Shown: piece after piece, positions 19,177-28,455 of the stretch | Position numbering within the stretch: position 1 is the stretch's first letter | How the letters are laid out: each line of letters begins with the position of its first letter | From: Streptomyces sp. 8K308 | Lineage (GTDB): Bacteria; Actinomycetota; Actinomycetes; Streptomycetales; Streptomycetaceae | Length of the DNA: 64,000 nt | Direction: 5' to 3' | Assembly: GCF_004348315.1 (NCBI RefSeq) | Contig: NZ_SMKC01000002.1 | Location: 20,651 to 84,650, forward strand | Notes under the pieces: generated by a model | Told to the model about the DNA's origin: nothing | Seen by the model: only the letters and a program-made list of their open reading frames with translations | The model's database searches: none | Program-made: the position numbers and the translations under genes

Positions 19177-20670
19177 TCAGCCCCTGGCCGCCGGGACGTA
19201 CGGCGCGAGCAGCGCCGCCAGCTCCTCGTGGACCTGGGCCTTGAGCAGCGTGCCATCGCCGGTGTGCTCCTCGGCGAGCACCTCGCCCTCCGCGTGCACC
19301 CGGGACACCAACGCGCCCTGGGTGTAGGGCACCAACGCCTCGAGCTCGACGGCCGGCCGCGGCAGCTCCGCGTCGATCGTGGCCAGCAGCTCGGCCATGC
19401 CCTGGCCGGTCTGCGCCGAGACGGCGATCGCCCGCCGCTCCGCGCGCAACAGCCGCTGGAGGACCAACTCGTCGGCCACGTCCGCCTTGTTGACGACCAC
19501 GATCTCGGGGATGTCGCGCGCCCCGACCTCGCCGATCACCTCGCGGACGGCGGCCAGCTGCTCCTCGGGCACGGGGTGCGACCCGTCCACCACGTGGAGG
19601 ATCAGGTCGGCCTCGCCGACCTCCTCCATGGTGGAGCGGAACGCCTCGACCAGGTCGTGCGGGAGGTGGCGCACGAAGCCGACGGTGTCGGCCAGCGTGT
19701 AGGCACGCCCGCTCGGGGTCTCGGCGCGGCGCACCGTCGGGTCCAGGGTGGCGAACAGCGCGTTCTCCACCAGGACGCCGGCGCCTGTGAGCCGGTTGAG
19801 CAGCGAGGACTTGCCGGCGTTGGTGTAGCCGGCGATGGCGACCGAGGGCACCTTGTTGCGGCGGCGCTCCTGGCGCTTGACCTCGCGGCCGGTCTTCATC
19901 TCCGCGATCTCCCGGCGCATCTTGGCCATCTTCTCGCGGATCCGCCGCCGGTCGGTCTCGATCTTGGTCTCACCGGGACCGCGGGTGGCCATGCCGCCGC
20001 CACCGCTTGAACCGCCGCCGCCCATCTGCCGGGAGAGCGACTGACCCCAGCCGCGCAGTCTCGGCAGCATGTACTGCATCTGGGCCAGCGAGACCTGGGC
20101 CTTGCCCTCGCGGGACTTGGCGTGCTGGGCGAAGATGTCCAGGATCAGGGCGGTGCGGTCGACCACCTTGACCTTGACGACGTCCTCCAGGTGGATGAGC
20201 TGACCGGGGCTCAGCTCACCGTCGCACACCACGGTGTCGGCGCCGCTCTCGAGCACCAGGTCGCGAAGCTCCTGGGCCTTGCCCGAGCCGATGTAGGTGG
20301 CCGGGTCCGGCTTGTCGCGGCGCTGGATCACGCCGTCGAGCACGAGCGCGCCCGCGGTCTCCGCGAGGGCGGCCAGCTCCGCGAGCGAGTTCTCCGCGTC
20401 CCTGGCCGTGCCTGAGGTCCAGACGCCGATCAGCACGACGCGCTCGAGGCGCAGCTGCCGGTACTCGACCTCGGTGACGTCCTCGAGCTCGGTGGAGAGG
20501 CCGACGACGCGGCGCAACGCAGCGCGGTCTTCGCGGTCGAACTGCTCACCGTCCCGCTCCTCGTCGATACCGCTCCAGGCGACGTCCTCGTCCATCAGGG
20601 CGTCGGCCCGGCGGCCGGCGGTGCGGTGCTGGTGGTCCTGAGGAATGTGAGGAAGAGAGGAGAAGGTCAA
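19177..20670 (-). CDS. hflX: GTPase HflX
   Basis: This ribosome-associated GTPase splits or rescues stalled 70S ribosomes under stress. The protein has 497 residues. The N-terminal HflX domain (VVLIGVWTSG...LAALAETAGALVLDGVIQRRDKPDPATYIGSGK) precedes a coiled region (ETKIETDRRRIREKMAKMRREI). The G domain follows: G1 AGYTNAGKSSLLN, G3 DTVGFVRHLPHDLVEAF, G4 VVNKAD. A glycine/serine insert (GGGGSSGGGG) sits before the coil. Start: TTG 20670 is preceded by AAGGA and gives an N-terminus like that of other Streptomyces HflX. The frame is open 105 bp further up, but without family similarity. Confidence 0.93.
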   Translation of the reverse strand: MTFSSLPHIPQDHQHRTAGRRADALMDEDVAWSGIDEERDGEQFDREDRAALRRVVGLSTELEDVTEVEYRQLRLERVVLIGVWTSGTARDAENSLAELAALAETAGALVLDGVIQRRDKPDPATYIGSGKAQELRDLVLESGADTVVCDGELSPGQLIHLEDVVKVKVVDRTALILDIFAQHAKSREGKAQVSLAQMQYMLPRLRGWGQSLSRQMGGGGSSGGGGMATRGPGETKIETDRRRIREKMAKMRREIAEMKTGREVKRQERRRNKVPSVAIAGYTNAGKSSLLNRLTGAGVLVENALFATLDPTVRRAETPSGRAYTLADTVGFVRHLPHDLVEAFRSTMEEVGEADLILHVVDGSHPVPEEQLAAVREVIGEVGARDIPEIVVVNKADVADELVLQRLLRAERRAIAVSAQTGQGMAELLATIDAELPRPAVELEALVPYTQGALVSRVHAEGEVLAEEHTGDGTLLKAQVHEELAALLAPYVPAARG

Positions 20671-20836
20671 TTCGATCCTTAGGGTCGACTGCGATGACTG
20701 TCCGGGGAACGCCTGGGCGAACCGGAGAATTCCCGCGGCGCGCACCATAGTGGCACGCCGGCACCGCCCCGTCATCCGGGTTTGGCGGCGGTTTCCGGCC
20801 CGGCCCGCGGCCGCGCGGATCTGCGGGGTCCCGGCG

Positions 20837-22987
20837 TCAGGGCCTGGTGTGCACGGCGCGGCTCACGTCGTAGACGCCGGGGACGCGGCGCATGGCCCGC
20901 ATCAGCCCCGGGAGCCTGGAGGCGTCGGGCAGTCGCAGGGTGTAGGTGTGCCGGACGCGCTGCTGGCGCGGCGGCTCGACCTCGGCGTGCACCACGGCGA
21001 CGCCCTGCGCCGCGATGGCCTCGGTGAGGTCGGCGAGCAGCTCGGCGCGGCCCAGGGCCTCGGCGCGCAGCGTGACGCGGCCCTCCACGGCCCCCGAGCG
21101 CCAGCTGACGGCCAGCGGCTGCCGCCCGGCGCCGACCATGCGGACCGCGGAGGGACAGCTCTCCCGGTGCACGGTGACGGCCCCGCCACGCACCGTGAAG
21201 CCGAGGGCGCGGTCCGGCGGCACCGGGGTACAGCAGCGGGCGAGCCTGACGGGGGCGCCGGGCGCGTCGGGCACCTCGGCGCCCTGGGCCTCGGCCGCGA
21301 CCTCGCCGGGCGGCCGGGGCGCGCCGGCGGTGCCCGGCTGCGTGCCGGGCGCCGGCACCCGGGTGCGGGCGCGCGGCTCGGCGACGGGCGCGGCACGCTC
21401 CGGCTCGCCCTCCGCCTCGGGGGTCCGCGCGTCGAGCCAGCGGCGGATGGCGATCCTGGCGGCCGGCGTGACGGCGTAGTCAAGCCACTCGGGTGACGGG
21501 CCCGAGCCACCGTCGGGGGCGAGCAGCAGCCGCACCGTGTCCCCGTCGCGCAGCACGGTGCGCAGGCTGGCGAGCCGGCCGTTGACCCGGGCGCCGAGGC
21601 AGGCGTGCGCGGCCTTGCCGTGCCGGGCGTAGGCCGCGTCCACGCAGGTGGCGCCGGCCGGCAGCTGGAGCGGGCCCTCGTCGGCCCGCTCGGCGAACAC
21701 GGTGATCTCCCGGTCGCTGGCGAGTTCGTCGCGCAGCGAGCTCCAGAAGGTGTCGGGGTCCGGCTCCTGCCGCTGCCATTCGAGCAGCCGGGAGAGCCAG
21801 CCGGGCCGGGTGGGGTCGGCGCGCTCGGTGTCGTCCCCCGCGGCCTCACCGTCGGCCGACCGGTGCGGGTCACCGAGGGCCACGACGCCGGTCTCGGCGA
21901 CGCGGTGCATCCGGTGGGTGCGCACCAGCACCTCGGCGAGGCGTCCCTCGTCGTCGAGGAAGGCGGTGTGCAGCGACTGGTACAGGTTGAACTTGGGCGC
22001 CGCGATGAAGTCCTTGAACTCCGAGACGACGGGGGTGAAGCAGGTGTGCAGCTCGCCGAGCACCGCGTAGCAGTCGGCGTCCTCGCCGACGAGGATCAGC
22101 AGCCGGCCGTAGTCGCAGGGGCCGAGCTCGCCGCGTTTGCGGCGGGCCCGGTGCACCGAGAGGACGTGTCGCGGCCTGATGTGCACCTCGGCGGCGACGC
22201 CGGCCGCGCGCAGCACCTCGCGGACGGCCTCGGCGACGGCGGCGAGCGGGTCGGGGCGCCTGGCGTGCTCGCGGATCAACGCCTTGGCCTGCGTGTGCTC
22301 CTCTGGGTGCAGGACGGCGAAGACCAGGTCCTCGAGCTCGGTCTTGAGGGTCTGCACGCCGAGCCGCTCGGCCAGCGGGACCAGCACGTCGCGGGTGACC
22401 CGGGCGATGCGGGCCTGCTTCTCGGGACGCATCACGCCCAGGGTCCGCATGTTGTGCAGCCGGTCGGCGAGCTTGATGGACATGACCCGGACGTCGCTGC
22501 CGGTGGCGACCAGCATCTTGCGGAAGGTCTCGGGCTCGGCGGCGGCGCCGTAGTCCACCTTCTCCAGCTTGGTGACGCCGTCCACGAGGTGGCGGACCTC
22601 GTCGCCGAAGGCGGTGCCGACCTGATCGAGGGTCACCTCGGTGTCCTCGACGGTGTCGTGGAGCAGCGAGGCGGTCAACGTGGTGGTCTCGGCGCCGAGT
22701 TCGGCCAGGATCAGCGTCACGGCCAGCGGGTGGGTGATGTACGGCTCGCCGCTCTTGCGGGTCTGACCGCGGTGCGCGGACTCGGCCAGCAGGTAGGCGC
22801 GGCGCAGCGCGTCCAGGTCGGCGCCCGGATGGTGGCGGCGATGAACCTGGGCGACGTGTTCGATGGCGTCGGGCAGCCGGTTGTTGACGGCCGTTCCGAA
22901 GATGGCAGCGCGGCCGAGCTGACGCAGCCTCAGCACGTCCCGGCGATGCCCCCGCCGGCCTCTCGGTGCTGTCGCCTCTGCGCTCAT
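20837..22987 (-). CDS. rshA: RelA/SpoT homolog with intact hydrolase and degraded synthetase motifs
   Basis: The protein has 716 residues. The HD hydrolase half keeps its metal and substrate residues: TRKSGEPYITHP, LLHDTVEDTE (near residue 112), and KLADRLHNMRTL. The synthetase half departs from consensus: IRPRHVLSVHRARRKRG for the usual GRPKHxxSIxxKM, CDYGRLLILV for DLxGxRIxV, and FNLYQSLHT for the usual NGYQSLHT, although EVLVRTHRMHRVAETG is recognisable. A TGS domain (ITVFAERADEGPLQLPAGATCVDAAYA) and a C-terminal ACT-like domain follow. It probably degrades (p)ppGpp, while synthesis is doubtful. S. coelicolor has a second RelA/SpoT protein called RshA in this neighbourhood. The start codon ATG 22987 gives the family N-terminus. 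Confidence 0.85.
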   Translation of the reverse strand: MSAEATAPRGRRGHRRDVLRLRQLGRAAIFGTAVNNRLPDAIEHVAQVHRRHHPGADLDALRRAYLLAESAHRGQTRKSGEPYITHPLAVTLILAELGAETTTLTASLLHDTVEDTEVTLDQVGTAFGDEVRHLVDGVTKLEKVDYGAAAEPETFRKMLVATGSDVRVMSIKLADRLHNMRTLGVMRPEKQARIARVTRDVLVPLAERLGVQTLKTELEDLVFAVLHPEEHTQAKALIREHARRPDPLAAVAEAVREVLRAAGVAAEVHIRPRHVLSVHRARRKRGELGPCDYGRLLILVGEDADCYAVLGELHTCFTPVVSEFKDFIAAPKFNLYQSLHTAFLDDEGRLAEVLVRTHRMHRVAETGVVALGDPHRSADGEAAGDDTERADPTRPGWLSRLLEWQRQEPDPDTFWSSLRDELASDREITVFAERADEGPLQLPAGATCVDAAYARHGKAAHACLGARVNGRLASLRTVLRDGDTVRLLLAPDGGSGPSPEWLDYAVTPAARIAIRRWLDARTPEAEGEPERAAPVAEPRARTRVPAPGTQPGTAGAPRPPGEVAAEAQGAEVPDAPGAPVRLARCCTPVPPDRALGFTVRGGAVTVHRESCPSAVRMVGAGRQPLAVSWRSGAVEGRVTLRAEALGRAELLADLTEAIAAQGVAVVHAEVEPPRQQRVRHTYTLRLPDASRLPGLMRAMRRVPGVYDVSRAVHTRP

Positions 22988-23267
22988 GGGGTGGCACCTC
23001 CCGCGGTCTCCAGACCGGACCGCGGCTCATCTCAGTGATCCCCGTGACCTGTGATCCCGCAGCGGCGCCGGTGCTTGATGCTACCGAGCCCAGCGCGCCG
23101 CCCTGACCACCGGCCGCCCCTAACGTGGTGGATCACCCAGGCGAGTCACTTATGTCCGGGGAAAGCTGGCTGAAAGCGATGGTCCGACAGGCCAGGAAAC
23201 GTCCGGCGCACGACGGGCGCACATCAGCGCACGTCAGCGCCGTTCCCGGTGGGCGTGGGGGGCGGCG

Positions 23268-24167
23268 TCAGTCGAGCAGGGCCGGGTGGAGGGTGCCCTC
23301 GGCCACCAGGACGGCGGGGCCGGCGAGGGTGACGGTGCCCTCGGGGGCCTCGGTGACGACCAGTCGGCCGCCGGGCACGTCCACGGTGTAGACGGCCGTC
23401 TCGCCGTCCAGCGCGGGGTCGAGCCCGTCGCGGCGGGCCGCGGCGACGGCCACGGCGCAGGCGCCGGTGCCGCAGGAGCGGGTCTCGCCCGAGCCGCGCT
23501 CGTGGACCCGGAGCGCCACGTGGCGCGGGCCGCAGTCCACGACGAACTCGACGTTGACCCCGGTGGGGAAGGCGGTGGCCGGCGCGACGGCCGGTGGGTC
23601 GAACAGCCGCCCCGCGTGGCCCAGGTCCTCGACGAAGGCCACCGCGTGCGGGTTGCCCATGTCCACCTGGAGTGCGGGCCAGCGGCGCTCCCCCACGGCG
23701 ACGGTGGCGGCCGGCTCCGGGCCGGCCGGCAGCCGGGCGGCGCCCATGTCGACGACCACGTCGCCGTCCTCCGCGAAGCGGACGCGGCGCACGCCGGCCC
23801 GGGTGGCGATCGGCAGCCACTCCCCCGCCCCGCCGGCGGCGGCGCCGTCCTTGACGAGGGTGGCGTGGCGCAGGTAGTGCGCGAAGACGCGGACGCCGTT
23901 GCCGCACATCTCGGCCAGGCTGCCGTCCGCGTTGCGGTAGTCCATGAACCACTCGGCCTCGCCCGCCAGGGCGCGGGCCGCCGGGTCCGCGGCTGAGCGC
24001 ACCACGCGCAGCACGCCGTCCCCGCCGACGCCGGCGCGCCGGTCGCAGATCCGGGCCACGGCGGCGGCCGTGAGGTCGAGCCGCCCCTCGGGGTCGGGGA
24101 TGATGACGAAGTCGTTCTCGGTGCCGTGTCCCTTGAGGAACGGCACGGGCTGCGCGGTGGTGCTCAC
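23268..24167 (-). CDS. dapF: Diaminopimelate epimerase
   Basis: This enzyme converts LL- to meso-diaminopimelate for lysine and peptidoglycan synthesis. The protein has 299 residues. The two catalytic cysteines are in SLAEMCGNGVRVFAHYL and ETRSCGTGACAVAV. The N-terminus FLKGHGTENDFVIIPDP is typical of the actinobacterial enzyme. GTG 24167 was chosen because the family starts just before this block; the open frame reaches another 588 bp upstream but runs through the next gene's antiparallel frame. The upstream membrane-protein gene ends 20 bp away on the same strand, so the two may form an operon. The 280-bp gap to rshA has no convincing gene. Confidence 0.94.
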   Translation of the reverse strand: MSTTAQPVPFLKGHGTENDFVIIPDPEGRLDLTAAAVARICDRRAGVGGDGVLRVVRSAADPAARALAGEAEWFMDYRNADGSLAEMCGNGVRVFAHYLRHATLVKDGAAAGGAGEWLPIATRAGVRRVRFAEDGDVVVDMGAARLPAGPEPAATVAVGERRWPALQVDMGNPHAVAFVEDLGHAGRLFDPPAVAPATAFPTGVNVEFVVDCGPRHVALRVHERGSGETRSCGTGACAVAVAAARRDGLDPALDGETAVYTVDVPGGRLVVTEAPEGTVTLAGPAVLVAEGTLHPALLD

Positions 24168-24187
24168 CCGCCCGATGGTAGTCGGGG

Positions 24188-24694
24188 TCAGCGCAGGCCG
24201 GCGACGCGCCAGACGGCGAGCAGGGCGAAGAGGACGAGGCCGAGGCCGTAGAGCGCGAGCACCCGCCAGTCGGGGCGGCGTCCCGAGCCGCGCGGCGGCA
24301 GCCCTGGCCAGGTGAAGCCGGCCCGGCCGGCGGCCATCATGCCCCAGCCGGCGGCGCTGCAGCCGATCAGCAGGCCGAGCATGGCGACCACGGCGCCCGC
24401 GCCGTCGAAGGCGAAGGCCAGGGGGAAGGCGAACATCAGGGCGCCGAGCAGGCTCAGCACGACGATGGGGGCGAAGAGGACGAGCTTCAGCCGCCGGGGC
24501 GGACGCAGCTCCTCGTAGGACTCGCCGCCGGCCGCGGGGTCGGGCGCCGCCACGGTCTCCGCGTAGCCGTCGCCGGCGACCGGTCCCGTGTCGACGTGGA
24601 GTTCGGCACCGGTCTCCGTGTCGAGGCGGGACGGGGGCGCGGGGACGTCCTCCGCCGTGCCGTTGCTTTCGCGAGGGCTGGCCTCCATCGCCAC
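24188..24694 (-). CDS. Hypothetical membrane protein
   Basis: The protein has 168 residues. The first 65 residues are acidic and proline/alanine-rich, and probably cytosolic. Three hydrophobic segments follow: LKLVLFAPIVVLSLLGALMF, VVAMLGLLIGCSAAGWGMM and VLALYGLGLVLFALLAVW. I do not recognise a family. It lies between miaA and dapF on the same strand, which suggests co-transcription with dapF. The start at 24694 (MAMEAS) could equally be the second Met at 24688. Confidence 0.7.
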   Translation of the reverse strand: MAMEASPRESNGTAEDVPAPPSRLDTETGAELHVDTGPVAGDGYAETVAAPDPAAGGESYEELRPPRRLKLVLFAPIVVLSLLGALMFAFPLAFAFDGAGAVVAMLGLLIGCSAAGWGMMAAGRAGFTWPGLPPRGSGRRPDWRVLALYGLGLVLFALLAVWRVAGLR

Positions 24695-24805
24695 GCGCCC
24701 TCCCTACCTGGTTCCAACGGTTCACGGCCATTGCGACATTGCTCGATGATGGCACGCGCGATGGCCGCTCCCGCCCGCTTGGAGCGTCCCGATGCCATCA
24801 CGTGA

Positions 24806-25753
24806 TCAGGATGTGACCGTCCGTTCGAGCAGTTTCCACGCCCGTTCCACGAGCCCCTCGCGCCCCTGCCGTGACCCGTCGAGCCAGTGCACGCGCGCGT
24901 CGCGGCGGAACCAGCTCTCCTGCCTGCGGGCGAAGCGCCGGGTGGCGCGAACCGTCTCCTCCCGCGCCTCGTGCTCTTCGCACTCGCCAGCCAGGGCGGC
25001 CAGCACCTGGTGGTAGCCGAGGGCGCGCGACGCGGTGCGCCCGGAGCGCAGCCCGACGCGCTCCAGGGCGCGCACCTCGTCGACGAGTCCGGCCCGCCAC
25101 ATCCGGTCCACCCGGTCGGCGATCCTGGCGTCCAGCTCGGCGCGGTCCACGGCGACGCCGAGCTGCAGCGTCGGATAGACGGTGGGGTCGGCGCCCGGGC
25201 CCGGCAGCTGCGCCGTGAAGGGGCGGCCGGTGATCTCGATGACCTCCAGGGCGCGGACGATCCGGCGTCCGTTGCTCGGCAGGATGGCCTCGGCGGCCCT
25301 GGGGTCGGCGGCGGCCAGCCGGGCGTGCAGGGCGCCGCTACCGACCGTGGCGAGCTCCTCCTCGAGGCGCGCGCGGACGGCGGGCTCGGTGCCGGGGAAC
25401 TCCAGGGCGTCGATGGCGCCGCGCACGTAGAGGCCGGAGCCGCCGACGAGCACGGGGGTGCGGCCGGCCGCGAGCAGCCGGTCGATGGTGGACCTGGCCA
25501 GCCGCTGGTACTCGGCCACGCTCGCGGTCACGGTGACGTCCCACACGTCGAGCAGGTGGTGCGGCACGCCCCGGCGCTCCTCCTCGGTGAGCTTGGCGGT
25601 GCCGATGTCCATGCCGCGGTACAGCTGCATCGAGTCGGCGTTGACCACCTCGCCGCCGAGGCGCTCGGCCAGGGCGACACCGAGGTCGGACTTGCCGGCC
25701 GCGGTCGCCCCGACGACGGCGATGACCTGCGGTGCTGAGGCTGGCGTGTTCAC
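24806..25753 (-). CDS. miaA: tRNA dimethylallyltransferase
   Basis: This enzyme adds a dimethylallyl group to A37 of tRNAs reading UNN codons. The protein has 315 residues. The P-loop is VVGATAAGKSDLGVALA at residues 13-29. NADSMQLYRGMDIGTAKLT, HHLLDVWDVT, VLVGGSGLYVRGAIDALEFPG and GVAVDRAELDARI follow in the family order. The GTG start at 25753 gives the expected N-terminus. MiaB, 1.1 kb upstream on the same strand, performs the next modification on the same nucleotide. Confidence 0.95.
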   Translation of the reverse strand: MNTPASAPQVIAVVGATAAGKSDLGVALAERLGGEVVNADSMQLYRGMDIGTAKLTEEERRGVPHHLLDVWDVTVTASVAEYQRLARSTIDRLLAAGRTPVLVGGSGLYVRGAIDALEFPGTEPAVRARLEEELATVGSGALHARLAAADPRAAEAILPSNGRRIVRALEVIEITGRPFTAQLPGPGADPTVYPTLQLGVAVDRAELDARIADRVDRMWRAGLVDEVRALERVGLRSGRTASRALGYHQVLAALAGECEEHEAREETVRATRRFARRQESWFRRDARVHWLDGSRQGREGLVERAWKLLERTVTS

Positions 25754-25894
25754 CCGGGCAGTCTCGCAGACAGGCGGCCGGTCCTCGAACGAGCGACGTG
25801 ACGCCGGGGGGATTCGGGTCGTTGAGGTTCCGAGGGCGAACCGCCGGTCTTCCGGCCGGGCCTCGCCCGCGAGTCGTCAGGTCAGGAGAGGTTC

Positions 25895-26065
25895 ATGGGA
25901 GTGTTCAGCTGGTTGCGTCGCCGTGCCGCCGAGGGGGAGCCGCCCGCCGGCGAGGGCGCTGAGGCGGCCGACACCGGCGCCGCGGCGGAGTCGGTCGGCA
26001 TCCCGAAGCAGACGGCGGCCGCCGAGGCGGCCGACAGCGAGGCCGGGGAGGGCGCCCGCACGTAG
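25895..26065 (+). CDS. Conserved small protein (56 residues), function unknown
   Basis: This is a short plus-strand gene between miaA and the extradiol-like gene. It starts with ATG 25895 behind an excellent AGGAGAGG. The protein begins MGVFSWLRRRAAEG, a short amphipathic basic helix, and ends SVGIPKQTAAAEAADSEAGEGART. I recall a small Streptomyces protein family with the same IPKQ...AADxEAGEGA tail near miaA, often annotated without support as a gliding-motility protein. The codon use is as GC3-rich as its neighbours. The role is unknown. Membrane or nucleic-acid association via the N-terminal WLRRR is a guess. Confidence 0.7.
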   Translation: MGVFSWLRRRAAEGEPPAGEGAEAADTGAAAESVGIPKQTAAAEAADSEAGEGART

Positions 26066-26107
26066 TGCCGGCCGGGGCCGCCGGCTGGCTCGGCCCGCTC
26101 CGGGTCC

Positions 26108-26836
26108 TCAGGACCAGGAGGCGACGAAGTAGCCGACCCCGTAGGGCGCCTCGTCGTAGAGCAGCCGGCCGGCGAGGCCCGCGCCGTCGGCCGCCGCGGC
26201 GAGCAGCTGCCAGCCGGACCGGCCGGCGGCCCCGAGCTCGGCCGCGAGCCCGGCGTCCACGCCGCGCAGGGCGGTCAGGTCGGCCGCGCCGAGGGCGCGC
26301 GCCGCGGCGGCGTCGAAGTCGGCCGCGCGCTCGTCGAAGTAGCCGGGCGCCTTGGGTGAGCGGCAGGTGCTGCCGTCGCCCAGGACGAGCAGCGCGAGCC
26401 GCTCCGCGCCGCTCACGAGGTCACGGCCGGCGGCGGCGCACCGCTCCGGGTTGAGCTCCTCGCCGACGGCCAGCGCGGACACGGGGGACGAGCGCCAGCC
26501 GACGCGCTCGAGCAGCCAGGAGCCCACGGTCAGCGAAGGGGGCAGCGAAGGGGGAAGCGCGGGCTCACCCGGGGTCTCGGGCTCCGAGCCCCCGAGCACT
26601 GTCTCGACGCCGACCCCGAAGCCGCGCAGCGAGCCCCGGCTGCCGGCGGCGAAGTGGACGAGGCCGTCGCCGGTCGCCGGGCCCGCGACCACGAGCCGCT
26701 CCGGCCGGGCCGCGGACAGCACGGCGAGCGCGTCGTAACAGGCGGCGCGCGCCGCGTCGAGCTCGTGGGCGGCGCCCCCTGCGACCTCGGGGACGAGCAG
26801 CGGTGGACAGGGACAGACGGCGGCGGCGACGAGCAT
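26108..26836 (-). CDS. Class III extradiol dioxygenase-like protein
   Basis: The protein has 242 residues. It begins MLVAAAVCPCPPLLVPEVAGG, has RLVVAGPATGD, and later LLVLGDGSTCRSPKAPGYFDERAADFDAAAARALG. This pattern belongs to the class III extradiol dioxygenase subunit-B-like family found between miaA and miaB in actinobacteria. A catalytic role is unproven: the metal-binding histidines of true LigB proteins are not obvious here. It lies upstream of miaA and 44 bp downstream of the miaB stop, on the same strand, so it may be read from the miaB transcript. Confidence 0.75.
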   Translation of the reverse strand: MLVAAAVCPCPPLLVPEVAGGAAHELDAARAACYDALAVLSAARPERLVVAGPATGDGLVHFAAGSRGSLRGFGVGVETVLGGSEPETPGEPALPPSLPPSLTVGSWLLERVGWRSSPVSALAVGEELNPERCAAAGRDLVSGAERLALLVLGDGSTCRSPKAPGYFDERAADFDAAAARALGAADLTALRGVDAGLAAELGAAGRSGWQLLAAAADGAGLAGRLLYDEAPYGVGYFVASWS

Positions 26837-26880
26837 GCCCGGAGCCTAACCCCGGGGCCCGGTCCGACGTCTTCCGCCGG

Positions 26881-28377
26881 TCAGGACACCGCGCAGCCGC
26901 CGGCCGGTTCCGGCAGCGAGGCGGGGACGCCGACGCCCGGCAGTCCCAGCATCACGCCGGCCGGCTTGGCGTCCGCGGCCGGGGCGGCGGTGCGCCGCTC
27001 CCAGGCGTCCCCCGAGCGGGTGCGCCGGACGGCCCTGACCTCGCCCTCGGCCAGCAGGTGGTGCGGGGCGGCGTAGGTGATCTCGACGGTGGCCAGGTCG
27101 CCCGGCCTGACCGGTTCCGTCGGGCGGCTGAAGTGCACGAGACGGTTGTCGGGGGCCCGGCCGGAGAGCCGCCGGGTGGCGTCGTCCTTGCGGCCCTCGC
27201 CCTCGGCGACCAGCACCTCGACGGTGCGGCCGACCTGCTTCTTGTTCTCCGCCCAGGAGATCTCCTCCTGGAGGGCGACGAGGCGCTCGTACCGGGCCTG
27301 GACGACCTCCTTGGGGACCTGCCCCGCCATCTCGGCCGCCGGGGTGCCGGGCCGCTTGGAGTACTGGAAGGTGAAGGCCTGCGCGAAGCGGGACTCGCGC
27401 ACCACGTGCAGGGTCTCCTCGAAGTCCTCCTCGGTCTCGCCGGGGAAGCCCACGATGATGTCGGTGGTGATGGCCGCGTCCGGGATGGCCGCCCTGACCT
27501 TCTCGATGATGCCCAGGTAGCGCTCCTGGCGGTAGGAGCGGCGCATGGCGCGCAGCACCCGGGAGGAACCGGACTGCAGGGGCATGTGCAGCTGGGGCAT
27601 CACGTTGGGCGTCTCGGCCATGGCCTCGATGACGTCGTCGGTGAAGTCACGCGGGTGCGGCGAGGTGAAGCGGACCCGCTCCAGACCCTCGACGCGGCCG
27701 CAGGCGCGCAACAGCTTGGAGAACGCCTGGCGGTCGCCGATGTCCGAGCCGTAGGCGTTGACGTTCTGGCCGAGCAGGGTGATCTCGCTGACGCCCTCCG
27801 CGACCAGCGTCTCGATCTCGGCGAGGATGTCGCCTGGCCTGCGGTCCTTCTCCTTGCCGCGCAGCGCGGGCACGATGCAGAAGGTGCAGGTGTTGTTGCA
27901 GCCGACGGAGATGGCGACCCAGGCGGCGTAGGCGCTCTCGCGGCGGGTCGGCAGGGTGGAGGGGAACGCCTCGAGCGACTCGGCGATCTCGACCTGGGCC
28001 TCGCGCTGGATCCTGGCGCGCTCAAGCAGCACCGGCAGGCTGCCCACGTTGTGCGTGCCGAAGACGACGTCGACCCAGGGGGCGCGGCGCACGATGGTGT
28101 CCCGGTCCTTCTGGGCCAGGCAGCCGCCGACGGCGATCTGCATGCCGGGGCGCGCGCTCTTCTTCGGCGCGAGCTGGCCCAGGTTGCCGTAGAGCCGGTT
28201 GTCCGCGTTCTCCCGGACCGCGCAGGTGTTGAAGACCACGATGTCGGCCGCGTCGGCTCCGGGCTCGGCGGGAACGTAGCCGGCGGACTCGAGCAGCCCG
28301 GCCATTCGCTCCGAGTCGTGGACGTTCATCTGGCAGCCAAACGTCCTGACTTGGTACGTGCGCGCGACTTCCGGCAT
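26881..28377 (-). CDS. miaB: tRNA-2-methylthio-N6-dimethylallyladenosine synthase
   Basis: This radical-SAM enzyme adds a methylthio group to i6A37 in tRNA after MiaA. The protein has 498 residues. The N-terminal UPF0004 domain carries cysteines in [30 protein letters not shown] and GGCLAQKD, which bind the auxiliary cluster. The radical-SAM CxxxCxxC is [20 protein letters not shown] near residue 159. A C-terminal TRAM domain follows ([14 protein letters not shown]). The frame is open for 832 codons further upstream, which is only antisense shadow of the mannosidase. ATG 28377 has GGATTGAG upstream; TTG 28389 is an alternative. Confidence 0.95.
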   Translation of the reverse strand: MPEVARTYQVRTFGCQMNVHDSERMAGLLESAGYVPAEPGADAADIVVFNTCAVRENADNRLYGNLGQLAPKKSARPGMQIAVGGCLAQKDRDTIVRRAPWVDVVFGTHNVGSLPVLLERARIQREAQVEIAESLEAFPSTLPTRRESAYAAWVAISVGCNNTCTFCIVPALRGKEKDRRPGDILAEIETLVAEGVSEITLLGQNVNAYGSDIGDRQAFSKLLRACGRVEGLERVRFTSPHPRDFTDDVIEAMAETPNVMPQLHMPLQSGSSRVLRAMRRSYRQERYLGIIEKVRAAIPDAAITTDIIVGFPGETEEDFEETLHVVRESRFAQAFTFQYSKRPGTPAAEMAGQVPKEVVQARYERLVALQEEISWAENKKQVGRTVEVLVAEGEGRKDDATRRLSGRAPDNRLVHFSRPTEPVRPGDLATVEITYAAPHHLLAEGEVRAVRRTRSGDAWERRTAAPAADAKPAGVMLGLPGVGVPASLPEPAGGCAVS

Positions 28378-28455
28378 GCGAGAACTCAATCCAAATCGAT
28401 CCGGGACCAGCTGGAGGCAGTCCCCAAGTCTACGTTCCGCTGGTAGCTTGCTCGG

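Noticed and set aside
23125..23391. 88-codon plus-strand frame between rshA and dapF
   Set aside because: The second half is antisense to dapF, and the first half has no recognisable domain and a weak start region.
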